Positions 33,601 to 45,600 of a stretch of 64,000 bases of DNA are shown here, one piece after another. The DNA is taken from the NCBI GenBank assembly GCA_963931925.1, contig OZ007571.1, forward strand, positions 37,733,123 through 37,797,122. Direction: 5' to 3'. The first letter of the stretch is position 1, and every line of letters begins with the position of its first letter. The notes under the pieces were generated by a model, which saw nothing but the letters and a program-made list of their open reading frames with translations, searched no databases and had not been told where the DNA came from. Source of the stretch: Onchidella celtica (lineage: Eukaryota; Mollusca; Gastropoda; Systellommatophora; Onchidiidae). The position numbers were made by a program, and so were the translations under genes.

Positions 33601-36600
33601 GGATTTGCCGGGTCGCACTACGGTGATCCAGCACCAAATAAAGTTGACTTCCGATAAGCCAGTATTTCTTAGACCGTATCCGTTGCCTTTTTCTTCGAGG
33701 GATAGGGTCATAAAGGAAGTTGAGTCAATGTTGAAGTTAGATGTGATAGAACCATCAACATCGCCGTATTCATCACCCATCGTCCTCGTGAAAAAACTTG
33801 ATGGATCGGTGCGGTTCTGTATTGATTTTCGAAGATTGAACACTATTACGGTAGGCGATAGGGAGCCTATCCCGTTCCAGGAGGAATTAATAGCTTCATT
33901 GGCCGGGTCCACGTGGTTTTCCAAGATAGATTTGACGAAAGGGTATTGGGAAATCCCGCTTACTGAGGAATCTAAACAATACACGGCGTTCCAAACACCC
34001 ATTGGATTATTCCAATTTAAGGTCATGCCATTTGGGTTGGTAAACGCGCCAGCGACGTTTGCACGATTAATGAGATTAGTGTTGAAGGACATACCTAATG
34101 TCGTGTCATTCTTTGACGATATAGCATGCCATACGTCGACATGGTCTGATCATATTCAGACACTAACAGTAATTTTTCAACGATTACGTCATTTTGGGTT
34201 AACTGCTAAACCCGCAAAGATGGATTTGGCATGTCCAGAGATAATATTCTTAGGACATATTGTGGGTAGAGGTGTTCAGAGACCTGAAGAAACAAAAATT
34301 GACAAGTTAGTAGGGTTGCAAATCCCTAAAACAAAGAAACAAGTCAGAAGCTTAGTGGGAATTTTAAATTATTACAGAAAGTTCATTCCAAATTTTTCCT
34401 CCTTGTCATCTTCTCTTACTGACCTTACTAAGAAGGGACAACCCGATAAGGTCCAGTGGACGTCTGAATGTCAGACATCATTTGATAATTTGGTGACAGC
34501 ATTATCATCGTCACCCATTCTGATATTACCCGATTTTCGATCTAATTTTATCCTCAGAACGGATGCGTCGGACTCTGGTGTCGGCGCTTGTCTTCTACAG
34601 GAGAAGAACGAATGTCTCCATCCTGTATGTTATGTCAGTAGGAAGTTATTGCAGAGAGAAAGAAAGTATTCTGTGATAGAGCGTGAGTGTCTTGCCATTG
34701 TCTGGTCCGTCCAGAAACTAGGACGTTATCTCATGGGACGAGAATTTTGTATCCAGACAGACCACAAGCCACTGACATTTTTGTCGAAGAATCGTTCGTC
34801 CAGCCCACGCTTGTCTAGATGGGCATTGGCTTTGCAGCCGTATACCTTCGTTATTCAACCAATTCCAGGAACCAGCAATCATATCGCCGACTACCTTAGT
34901 CGAGCCTAGGGCAAGAGTTCAGCAGCTTATACATCGGAGGACAGGAACATTGACAGGATCTGTGTGAATAAGTCGACTTTAAAATATTGACATTATAAAT
35001 ATGATATGAAGAATGGTTGATAGGTTGAATGGTTTTTGATTCTGTATTAAGTATTGTGGTTAGTTAGCTATTCATGATGTGACACATATATGCATATTGC
35101 AGGCCATATTGATCCCCATATTTTCCCCTGATTTCGGTATTTTATATACTAGGGGAACTGCTAGGTCTTTTTTTTTTAGTGTACGTATTGCTCACACTCA
35201 CTCGTTGACAGTCATCTTGATGCGATTTGAAATTAATTGCATTAATTTTTTTGGGGTGGGGGATGATGTCACGAGTGGAGTGAGTGCAATTAAGGGGATT
35301 GCTACAGAGCGGGTGTAGAGTAAGAAAGGCTCACAGTAGACAGCAAGTTAAGCGTGCTGTTGTGAGTAGTGGGGGGGGGTCTGAAGGAGGCGAAAGCGCT
35401 GTATAACTATCACTGCACGTTAGAAGGTCCTAGGGAGCGGATCTGTGAATAATAGCCCATCGGGCAGAGATAAAAGGAAGCAGTCGAGAAGACTAGTGAG
35501 AGTCTTTCCAGTTATGACTGGTATGTAGAATGTTGATTGATTATTATGATTGATGTATTATATTATATTCGTCTATTACTATGATGTGAATAAGTATATG
35601 TGAGGAATGTGGAAGTCCGTGATATTGGATATAGCAATGTGCGCCATGAGCGATAGATGAAAGTGAGTTCATGGATTTGTAGCGCGAGTGAGTAGTGTGT
35701 ACTCCGATGGAGGTGTGTTACCGTAAGAGGTGTGGTGAGTGAAAGGTGAACTAGTGTGTGTACGCTTCATGGATTGTAAGGAGAGGTGGAGTGAATAGAA
35801 ATGGTAGGGTATTATACCAATGTAATGTTATTCTTGTAGGTGTCGGGGACGGGCCGCAGAGCCACCTCGATGAGCACAGGGGATAGGCCAGCATAGGGCC
35901 GGAGGCCACACATAGGCCAGAAGTGAGGCTGTCGGGGCAGGACAGTAGAGGCACATAAAGTCGTGGCAGTCAGGCCACGGGCAGGGACGTAGATATGAGA
36001 GTGAATGAGATACTATGTTGTTGCCATGTTGATAGGCTAGTGAACTGATATTATGCTGTTGCCATGTTGATAGGCTAGTGAACTGATATTATGTTGTTGC
36101 CATGTTGATGGCTATGGAAATAATAATGTGTTATTGCCCTGCGGAGGTGCTAGGGGAGTGCTAAGGTGTATGACAATAGGAAGGTGATATTGAGAGACTG
36201 CGGTGCCAGTGAATCATTAATGTACTATTAAGACCCTGAGGGGAGAGGCTGAGGCCGAAGTGCCTTTAGGAGTAACTACCGGATCGTGGATCCGAGGAAG
36301 AGTGTGTGTGAGAATAAGGCCGTTGTACGGCAGTGCATTTCAATAATATAATGTATGTAATTGCGCTATTATATGTATAATTATGTTTAATAAATGTGTG
36401 AGTCTGATGGGTTGTTTTGTTAAGTGTTAAACTTGTTTGTTCGTGATTGTCGTCCTGTCATAAACTATTACATCTCCCAGTCTGGGATTTGTGACAATGG
36501 GCACAATCTGACATACCAAGTCTGGGCCGTCACCTCACAACTATTGCTTAGAACTGTTGCACTTACACTGATCTATCTTTTTCATAGACAGGTTTCAACT

Positions 36601-39600
36601 TTCTATCTGACTTTCTACTGCTCACTGCAAAATATAAGTCACACAAGCATTGAAATAAAATGAAGAATTTGCTCATATACTCCTACTCCATCATTCTTAG
36701 CCAGATTCCTCTCATACCAATTAATGGCAAGGCAAAGATCAAATTAACCAACAACATTCCTTCATGTTATTATATAAGAAAAGTCTTAGATTTTCCTGAT
36801 TTTAAATCTTCCCACACAAAACATCACTGATACTAAATGTTGGTTTCAAGTAGACACAGAATGGTTTACATTTAAGTTTTCATTCGAGCTCTACATGAGC
36901 ACTCACCTTCCCAAACTTGGCGTCCACCGTGTCTCAACTTCATTTTAATGCCCTCATAGACAGGCTTCAGTTTTTTTAATTCCTCTTCACTTTCCAATGT
37001 TCCCTGAAGAAATTTAGAAATATTAATTACAAAGCATTAAAATAAACCAAAGGACAATCAGCTACCTGTTCTTCTTCTTTTTGCTACTATCGTTAAATTT
37101 CTCGGGTTTATGAAAAACAGATATGTCATTCTAGCTTGCCATTCTTCATATCTCCCTCTCTTGTCTCATTCTAGCTTGCCATATTTCATATCTCCCCCTC
37201 TTGTCCTTGATCTATTCTACTCCAAGTGCTGATGTAAGACACATTTATTCTCTTTGTGAGTTTGCCGTCTCTCAAAATGCACCCTGAACAGCATTTCCAT
37301 TCTTAAACTTTTGTTGTTCATAAACATACATTGTAGAATACAGCAGATCAGTTTTTTTCTGTTGTTCCTACAGTTTCACTTTTTAACATAATAATTATCT
37401 TCCTCAGAGTTCCTCTGGTAACAAATCATTAATAGGCAATCATTTGGAAGTTCTAAGTGAATTGTGAACACATTGATTAGTACAAGTAATGGAAACAGAC
37501 ATCGGAGTATAAGTACTAAGGCCATCTCTGGTGTTGCTGAGACAAATAATACTGACTCAATTAGGAACAGTAAAGCAGCAGAAGCAACTTAACTTTACTA
37601 TCTTGAAGACATGTAAAAACTTAGTGAAGCCAATAATGATAGGTTTTAAGATAGCTGAACAGCAGAAAATTTCCATACCTTTGCTGTATTGATGAGGATA
37701 TCAAACTTCAAGTTCTCTAGACAGGTGAACAAGACTCTGAAATGATAAATAAAGACAGCATGAACAAAATAAAAAACAATGTGTTTGCTTATCTAGAGAA
37801 ATACAAAACTGTACCATTTCAAACAGGTTGCTTCAACTGAGACAATATTTAAAACTAAATGTACATGAATTTGAAACATTAGTACAGTAACTGTAGCTTG
37901 TCTGTAAATCAAACAAGTTTTATAAGGCGGCAACTAGACACATCAGTGAACTGGTGACTTTCAATTTCAAAAGTGAACACACACTACCCATCTGTAGCAC
38001 TGCTCGTTTTAATATCTTTTACCACACCAGAGAAACTCACATTCATTATCAGATAAGGTAAAACTATAGATTCTAACAATGTTACATTTCAAATTACTCG
38101 TACAGTGTACATCATCTGTTAAATCAGTGGTTTTAACATGTTTTATCAATCATCCCTAGAAGGCCAGGGCTTGAGTAGCTTAATCAACAAAGCTACCTTA
38201 AGCACTGACAAAGTCCATGGCCACATTTTATCATGGCAAAACTACAGAAAGGTCTGGGCTTGAATGGGTTAATCAGCAAAACTAATTTAAGCAGAGACAA
38301 TGCCAATAGCAGCATTTGATCATGACAAGATCACAGAAAAGTCAGAACCATACCGCTGTCCACAAAATAGTAATGCCTTATCATGTCAATAGATATCAAA
38401 GAAGTTTCTCTATATATTAAAATGTATATCAAATAGTTTACTTACTCATTCTCCTCTGGCCCGTCACCAAGGTAGAGAACTCTCATGCCTGGCTCTTCAG
38501 AACTTGACACCGCAGACAAACTTGGCAGAGAGTCCCATGATCGACCTGTCGGTTGCGGGAGACTGTAGGAATCCTGGGATTGAGTCTGTGACTGAGCTGA
38601 AGCTGACCAAGCGCTATGTGATTTTACAGCTGCGTGATTTTGATTTACAGTGGATAAACTCTGCAATCCTGATGGCTGAACTCCTAATTGTTGATTTCTT
38701 GTTGCATCTGTAACCATTGGTGATTCTGTATCATTGGTCTGGTGGTTACCGTGAAGGGCATGGGATTCTGGCATGTGTGTATCTGACTGATTAGAAGGCA
38801 AGACTGTATCATTAGCAGCACCAGCGAGATTATTTTGAGTCTGAGAGACAGGCGGTGAATACTTAGTCTGTTCTCGAGACATGGCATGCGAATGTTTGTG
38901 ATTAAGATTATTGGCTGCTGAATCCACTTTGCTGTTCTCTGAATGAACAATTTGATCTGATGAAGAACCTTGAGTAACTTTATGATCAGTTGGGTCAACA
39001 CTAGGGTGCTGACCATCATGAGTATTGGAAATAACAGAGTTATCACTCAATGGAACATGTCCTATAGGCATTGACATAGAATCCATCAAGTCTTGGAACT
39101 CCAACAAATCACTTGAAGCCACTGTCGAAGAGTCATCAGAACTGAGTGCTTTATCATCAGAGGCAGAGAAATCTGTGAGATGATGTTCCACTACTTGCTG
39201 GGATACATCGCCATTGACAGGAACATCAGACCCGAAGTTTTGATTCACATTGCCAGGCTCTGTTGGTGGGGGTTGAGTAGTAACTAGTTCAGTGGGCTTT
39301 GGCACTGGGGGTATATCTGGTACATAAGAAAGATACAAAGGTGTTTTTTGACCAAGCAGCTCTTTCCTAGCTTGATCAGGCATGAAGGCTGCTGGAAGAC
39401 TCGCTGGGCCACTATCACCTTGAGTAGGAATCTTTCCTGCTTCATGAGCTGGCAAGGTAATGCTGGATGGACCAGAGCTGCTTCCATGTTGTGGTATATT
39501 ACGGACCAAATCTGATATTACCTGTTCATCCTTGTGAGCAGTGAGTTTATTATCCCCAAAACCATCTGCTGCATGATCTGTAGTGGTCTCTGGTAAAGTC

Positions 39601-42600
39601 TGTGATTCTACCTGGTTTTCTTTAAACTCCTGAGCAGTGGGACCATCAAAAGTTGACTTTTTTTCTGATGCCGTTTCAGGAATACTAGAATCCAGCTCAG
39701 TGGCAGTTTCAGTAGAACTAGGTTTATTTTTCTGGGATATCGCGGTAAATTCAGACTTATGACTACTGGTCACTTTCTGAGGAACTGATCCACTCACAGC
39801 AGATATCTCATTAGTGATGTGTTGCCCTTCACTGGCTGTTTCAAAACTGGGGAAATCATGTTTGACTTCTCCTGATGTGGCAGAATCTTGGCTGTGGGAA
39901 TTATCTTGAGTGGCAAAGTCTTTCTCATTGACCTCTGTAATAGAATCAGGAATACTACTATCCACCTTGGCTTCATTTTGATGTGCTAAATTAGCATCCA
40001 GTGTCAATGTAACTAATGTTTTATGTTCAGTTTTATTTTCTTCTGGATTTGAAAGGCTTGGGGTGACATCTGGCACTTTGGGCTTAGCATGCATTTGTTC
40101 AGGCACATTTTGACAAGGCAGGAAACCAACACTCTCTAAAGTTTTCCGAGAATATACATCTGAGGTCTTTGAATGTGTTGGTGGACTTTGTGGATGTGAA
40201 ACAGGTGAAACTTCTTCATCCTTTTGTTTCTGCCCCCCTTTCTGTTCACTTGTAGTTTCAGAGGCTGTTGCAGCTGCTGCCTGGATGACTGGTTTAGTTG
40301 GGCCACTGTCTGTGGTGGCTGCTTCAACTGCAGACGGTATAGACTGCATTTCGGCACCATGTTTTGGTACTGCGGAAACTTCTTCTTTCTTTGTATGTCC
40401 ACCTGCTTCAGCCTTATCGTGTCCAAAAGGCACCAAATTCGATTCACCAGATGAGGCAGTCTCAGTGTTAGCTGCTGCATTTTTACCTCTGTCTGAATTT
40501 TGAACTTTAGGTAGCAGCTGATTGGCTGGTAAAGATGTAATATTAATATTATGAATACTAGACAGCTGCTCTGATGAGGAAACTGGATCAGTGTCTCCTT
40601 TATCTAGATATGAGGAGAGTTTCTTGGCAAGTTTATCTTCAGCAGTCTCCACAGCAGGCTTAATGTTAACAGGGGTCAAGTTTGCTGTGGCACCTGGTGG
40701 GGTTTCAGTGGGCTGCTTCATAACCTGTGGACAACATAAATAAAAATGATGCATTTCTCTGAGTGCAACTGACCACTTCATAAATTTCTGCAGCTCTGGT
40801 TTCAGCACTTCAATCAAGATGAACCTCTGATTAGCTTATGTAGAGCAAATTAAAAAAAACTATGGCCTTGAATGCCTACATTTCTGTTTCTTAAGCCTGT
40901 TAATACCATGACCCGATCACGTCATGACAAGCTCTAACTGCAAGAGCTGAAAGCAAAAATATTGTAGGTTGTTTTCAATTTAAAGCCTTAACAGTGGTGC
41001 TGGTGGTGGTGGGGGGGGGGGGGGGGGGGGGGGGAGAGGAGGAGGAGGGGGGGGTGGGGGGGAGGGGGAGGGGGGGTGGGGGGGAGGGGGAGGGGGGGGG
41101 TGGGGGGGAGGGGGAGGGGGGGGGAAGAAGTAATCATAAAATGTGACTATCTTCAGAGAATCTCAATGATAGCAACAATTATGCACAACACTAATTAACT
41201 GTAAGTAATTTCTTGTATTTAGGCGCAAAGAACTGCATTTAAATGCAATAGAAAAATATCTCACTGTGTTTACCATCTCATGACAGATTTACTCACCGAC
41301 TCTTCCTCCTGCTCAGGGAAAAATGGTGATGACTCACTGGTAGGGGTGAATTCTCTTGGAGGTGGGGGTACCTGTCAGTGTTGTAAAATGACTCACAGAT
41401 TACCATGGTTACAGTCCACAAGATAGAACAGTATGTCAGTAATATTTCAAATGAAATGAATAAGAACTTTCCACATCATGCCTGCTTTTAGAATGACTGG
41501 TTAAAACATATTTCTCAGCTCATATCCAACACTGTCTGATTATGATTATATTCAATGAACATGACAGGATGGTAGATTTGTACACTGCAAACAAATGAAT
41601 ACAAAATTTGCAAATTAAAATTGCATTATTAGCTATACGTAGGATTTATGTATGTGCGCTTAAAGACTGGGTGAAAATGAATTTCCTTTCATGGGATAAT
41701 AAAGTGAGTCTTATTTTATCTTATCTTATTTATCTTATGTTTTCCTTGAGCTCTTATAAGCTTTACTCACCTGTGTCATATCCACTTTCTCTCCTTTCTC
41801 CAGTTTCTCTTTCAACGCCTGTAAACCCTGTACATAGAAACACTTCCCAATTTAAATCTCTGTTAAGATAGGGTATAATAAATACATTTCTGGACAAATT
41901 TTAATTTGCTCTGAAGTATCGACAATGCAACTCATATGAGTGCTAAAAATATCTTGCTCACTAGGAGCAAAGAATGGGAAAAATCACACAGATTAAAAGC
42001 CAAATTTTTCTAGGGTTTCCTCCACACAGTATTTCTAGATTTACAATCTACAGTCTTTGTGGATGATGCACTGCAATGACTGATAGAGGAGCAGAAACTA
42101 TTTGCACAGGTTTTCTTCTGATTAATAATAACTACATGTGCCAGATTTCACACTCCTTAAAAAATGTGTACTATTAGTGCAAGATTTGTAAAATAATTGT
42201 ATGGGAGTCACATGAAATGTGTAAACAGCACAAAGATGCTGGTAGGTAGGATTTTTCATTAGCAAGTCAATAAAAAGGGAAATTCCAGCAATTTCAATGC
42301 TTTATGTTAAAAAGTAATGGCACAGTGATATTTGGTGTCTAAATGCCCAGCAGTATTCAAAAACCAAAACAGCTGGCAGTGAATGAGTTAACATTTTGTC
42401 CCCTTTACACCTTTTGTGCTTATTTCAAGTATCATAATACCTTGACAACTTTAAAATGCTTAATGGCAAAATTGACTTGGTTATCTCGCTTGCAAGCCAG
42501 AGCAGCTGCCTTGTATTCTTCAAGTCTTGTTGCGACCAAGGCCAAATCCTCTTCAATTCTTGCTGGGTTTGTTGCCTTTTCTTTCTCTGGGAAAACCATT

Positions 42601-45600
42601 TGAGAATCATGTATAAAATTAGAATAGTAATTGATAAAACATGATTATGAATCAAAAGTGGGAACTGGAACATCTTCACAATGCTTACAACAGACTGAAA
42701 CCATTTGACAGACCTCAACCTTAACTTGCAGATTTCACATTTTTATGACTACTTGATGATTTATGAACCCTCATCTGTTCACATTGTTGCAGTACTTATC
42801 ACATTCTGTGATGCTCCAGCTTGACATAAAAATGCCATTCTAAGTTGGATACAAATGATATGTTATTCCTACAACAAATATGACAGAAGCACAGTCATAT
42901 AGAGAATCTGGTTCTTGAAAAACTCTGAAGGGTGGAGCTGCACTATGATAATTCCCGCCAATGATGCATATCAACAATTTCCTTTCCATTCTATCAAATA
43001 TTCTGTGGACTGCTGCATGTTTATTGTCTGGAGATGTAGTGATTGGTTCACATAATCAATATTTACTCTTTGAATCTCCAAGGCAAAAAAATAACTTCAC
43101 CTGAACAATGGCAAAATGTTTCCTTACCAACCAGTTTCTCAAGTGCTTCAATTTGCTGTGTTAGGCCTGACAGAATAAGGCTCAAATCTGTTCCTGAAGG
43201 CTGGGTGAGTAACTCTTCAACTCCTTCCAGTTTCTGTCAGATGAAAATAATGAAATACATAATATTCTCAAACCTAGAAGTAAAGTGAAAGTAATGAAGC
43301 TTACATTACACCTCCATTGAAATTAGGATCCCTTACATGTTGTACTGAATGACTACGCCACAGGATTAGCACATCTAATCCTCAACTTTCCTTTAGTGTT
43401 TAGACAAGTCTTAGCCAATGCTATGAACAAATTCATAAGACTCGATAATAATACAAAATTCTACTTCCAGTCACTTATTCTATGTATGTTGACCCACAAT
43501 GATTACCTTTTTCCTGATTGTTCATACAGTTACAAGAATGTACAGTGAAATGGGTTCATAGCAGATGCACTATTTGGATTTTGGATTACATCTCCTCAGC
43601 ATCCTGTACTATTAAAAGCATAGAACATGGGAGAGGATATAATCAAACTAATATAAATGTTCAAACATCAAGGTGTTGGGTTTTATCTGACCATTTTTAC
43701 CATCTACAATGCAATTTTATCATTGTGAAGATACTACTGATTTCAAGTTTGACTAATAGTTATACATTTCTTCCCCACCTGACAATTTGAATATTGAAAC
43801 TGTTCTATGCAAGAGAGTGAAACATCGGAGACAGAAATGTGAGATCATACCTTGATCATCTCTTCCACATTCTGTTGCCTCTGTTTGTTTGTAGAGACGA
43901 TACTCTGAAGCCGTATCTTTAAAGATTTTAACTGCAACATGTACTTGGCTACATTTGTTTGCTTCCGAGCTGGAATGAAACATACAGCACAAGTGCCAAA
44001 AGAATTATATACATGAAAGTATCATAAGTATGACTTTATAAAATTTGAACATTTTAAACAGTGCATTGACAGGGTTAATAACGCACTGCATTTACCACAA
44101 CAAGACTATCTAAAGGAAACTGCCACTTTTAGTGGTATGTTGATTTTAATTATTCCATTTATTTGTCAACCATCTTCCCTTTCATTGTTACTAACAGTAT
44201 AAAACACTGACTTCTTCACATTTCAAGCATTTACCAGAAGCCCCCACAGGAAAAAAATCTCAAAAAGCTATCACTGGTATAATGGCATAATGGTAAAGTC
44301 AGATATGAAACCATGTTTGTGATCACAGATTGAATAACTTGTTCCAAATGCATGAAACTACACAAGGATCAACAACATTTCCTTTCAGTACTGCTAGAAC
44401 AGCAACAAACATTCCGATGTTCTCCTGTTATTGCGAGTTTATTAGAATCAACCTGATGAATCAGAATGATGAAAGACACAATGAAAGGCACGCGTACTAA
44501 ATCTAAGTAAGGAAAGACATAAAGAACAAAATCTTTACCTGAGGTTTGATTTTCAAACCTTGGGGGAATGTCCTTTTTCCACACTGGTCTTTTGGCCTTT
44601 GCTCTCGTGAAAAGAAATTCAATTGTCTGACAAATAAAAAAGAACAAATAAAACTCATTACCTCAGATCTAACTATAAAAACATGAAAATATTGCAACTA
44701 TACAATTTACCTTTGGCTAGGAGGAAACAAAAACTTCCTGTACTTGTCCGCATGCTTCTTGAAACTGATGACATGCACCATAATTCTCTGTGCCTGAAAG
44801 CTAAACACTGCAAAGCTTCCCCTACCGTTACAATTTACAGAAAAGGTCTCTTCTACTGCCCCCTTCCCCTAGAAACTCAAAAATGTACCCTTAAAGCCCT
44901 CTGCATCCTCGACACTTTCCTTCCATCCTCTGCCTTCTCTGCAGCAATCAGTCCTGCCTTGTACTGAGAATATCTTTCATTGAGGGTGTTGACAGCATCG
45001 TTGTCAAATTCTGTTGGGGTGGAAAAAGGAACATAAAACTAGCAAGATAGAAACAATATGTTAGAAATGTGAATGCTAAAATTTCTAAATTTTATGGCAG
45101 CAGCCCTAGGCTGAGCAAGTAATATCTCATTAAGCTCTTCAAATCTAATTTTGAACTTTCAGCATAAAACACATATTTTTAAATAACACAACAAAAATTG
45201 CAAACACATGATTTTTTTTTTTACATTTTTCTCATTAGAAGTGTTCAAAGTCAAAGTTTGTATATCATACGTGTCACTGCAAAGATTTTAAACATCAGTA
45301 CTGGAGAAATACAGCAGGTCTATCTTTTTCGTCACTTATGGTAAAGGCAAAACCAATTTGTACCATCATCACTTGGAATTATGACTGGTGGCGGAATTTC
45401 ATCAGCTCTCACTGGGAATCCAGCCTGTGCTCTTTTCTGCAGCCCATGAATAATCTGGAAACAGACATGGAATTCATAATTTTACTCTGTGTTGAATCCT
45501 TGCTTTTAACATTCCATTTCCCCCATCTTTTGTCTCCTTTTTTTTTATCCTGTGTGTTACATACTTTTGTATAATTAAAAAGTATCTAAAGGTGAGCCAA

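Larger units (their letters stand above)
28497..36496 (+). mobile_element. Gmr1-like Ty3/Gypsy LTR element, 8.0 kb, very young but broken
   Basis: Two 1230-bp LTRs (28497-29726, 35267-36496) look identical by eye, and ATGGG flanks the element on both sides (28492-28496, 36497-36501). The insertion is therefore very recent. Parts in order: tRNA-Pro primer site, leader, gag (from 30706, with a charged coiled coil, a SCAN-like capsid part and two zinc knuckles near 31930-32030), protease (DTGS near 32284), integrase parts (about 32870-33350), reverse transcriptase (about 33640-34230, FFDD box), RNase H (to 34909) and polypurine tract. The integrase lies upstream of the reverse transcriptase, as in Gmr1-like elements. 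The coding region is broken, with an estimated two to three breaks. It sits antisense in the 28368-36906 intron of the CC2D1-like gene. Confidence 0.95.
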
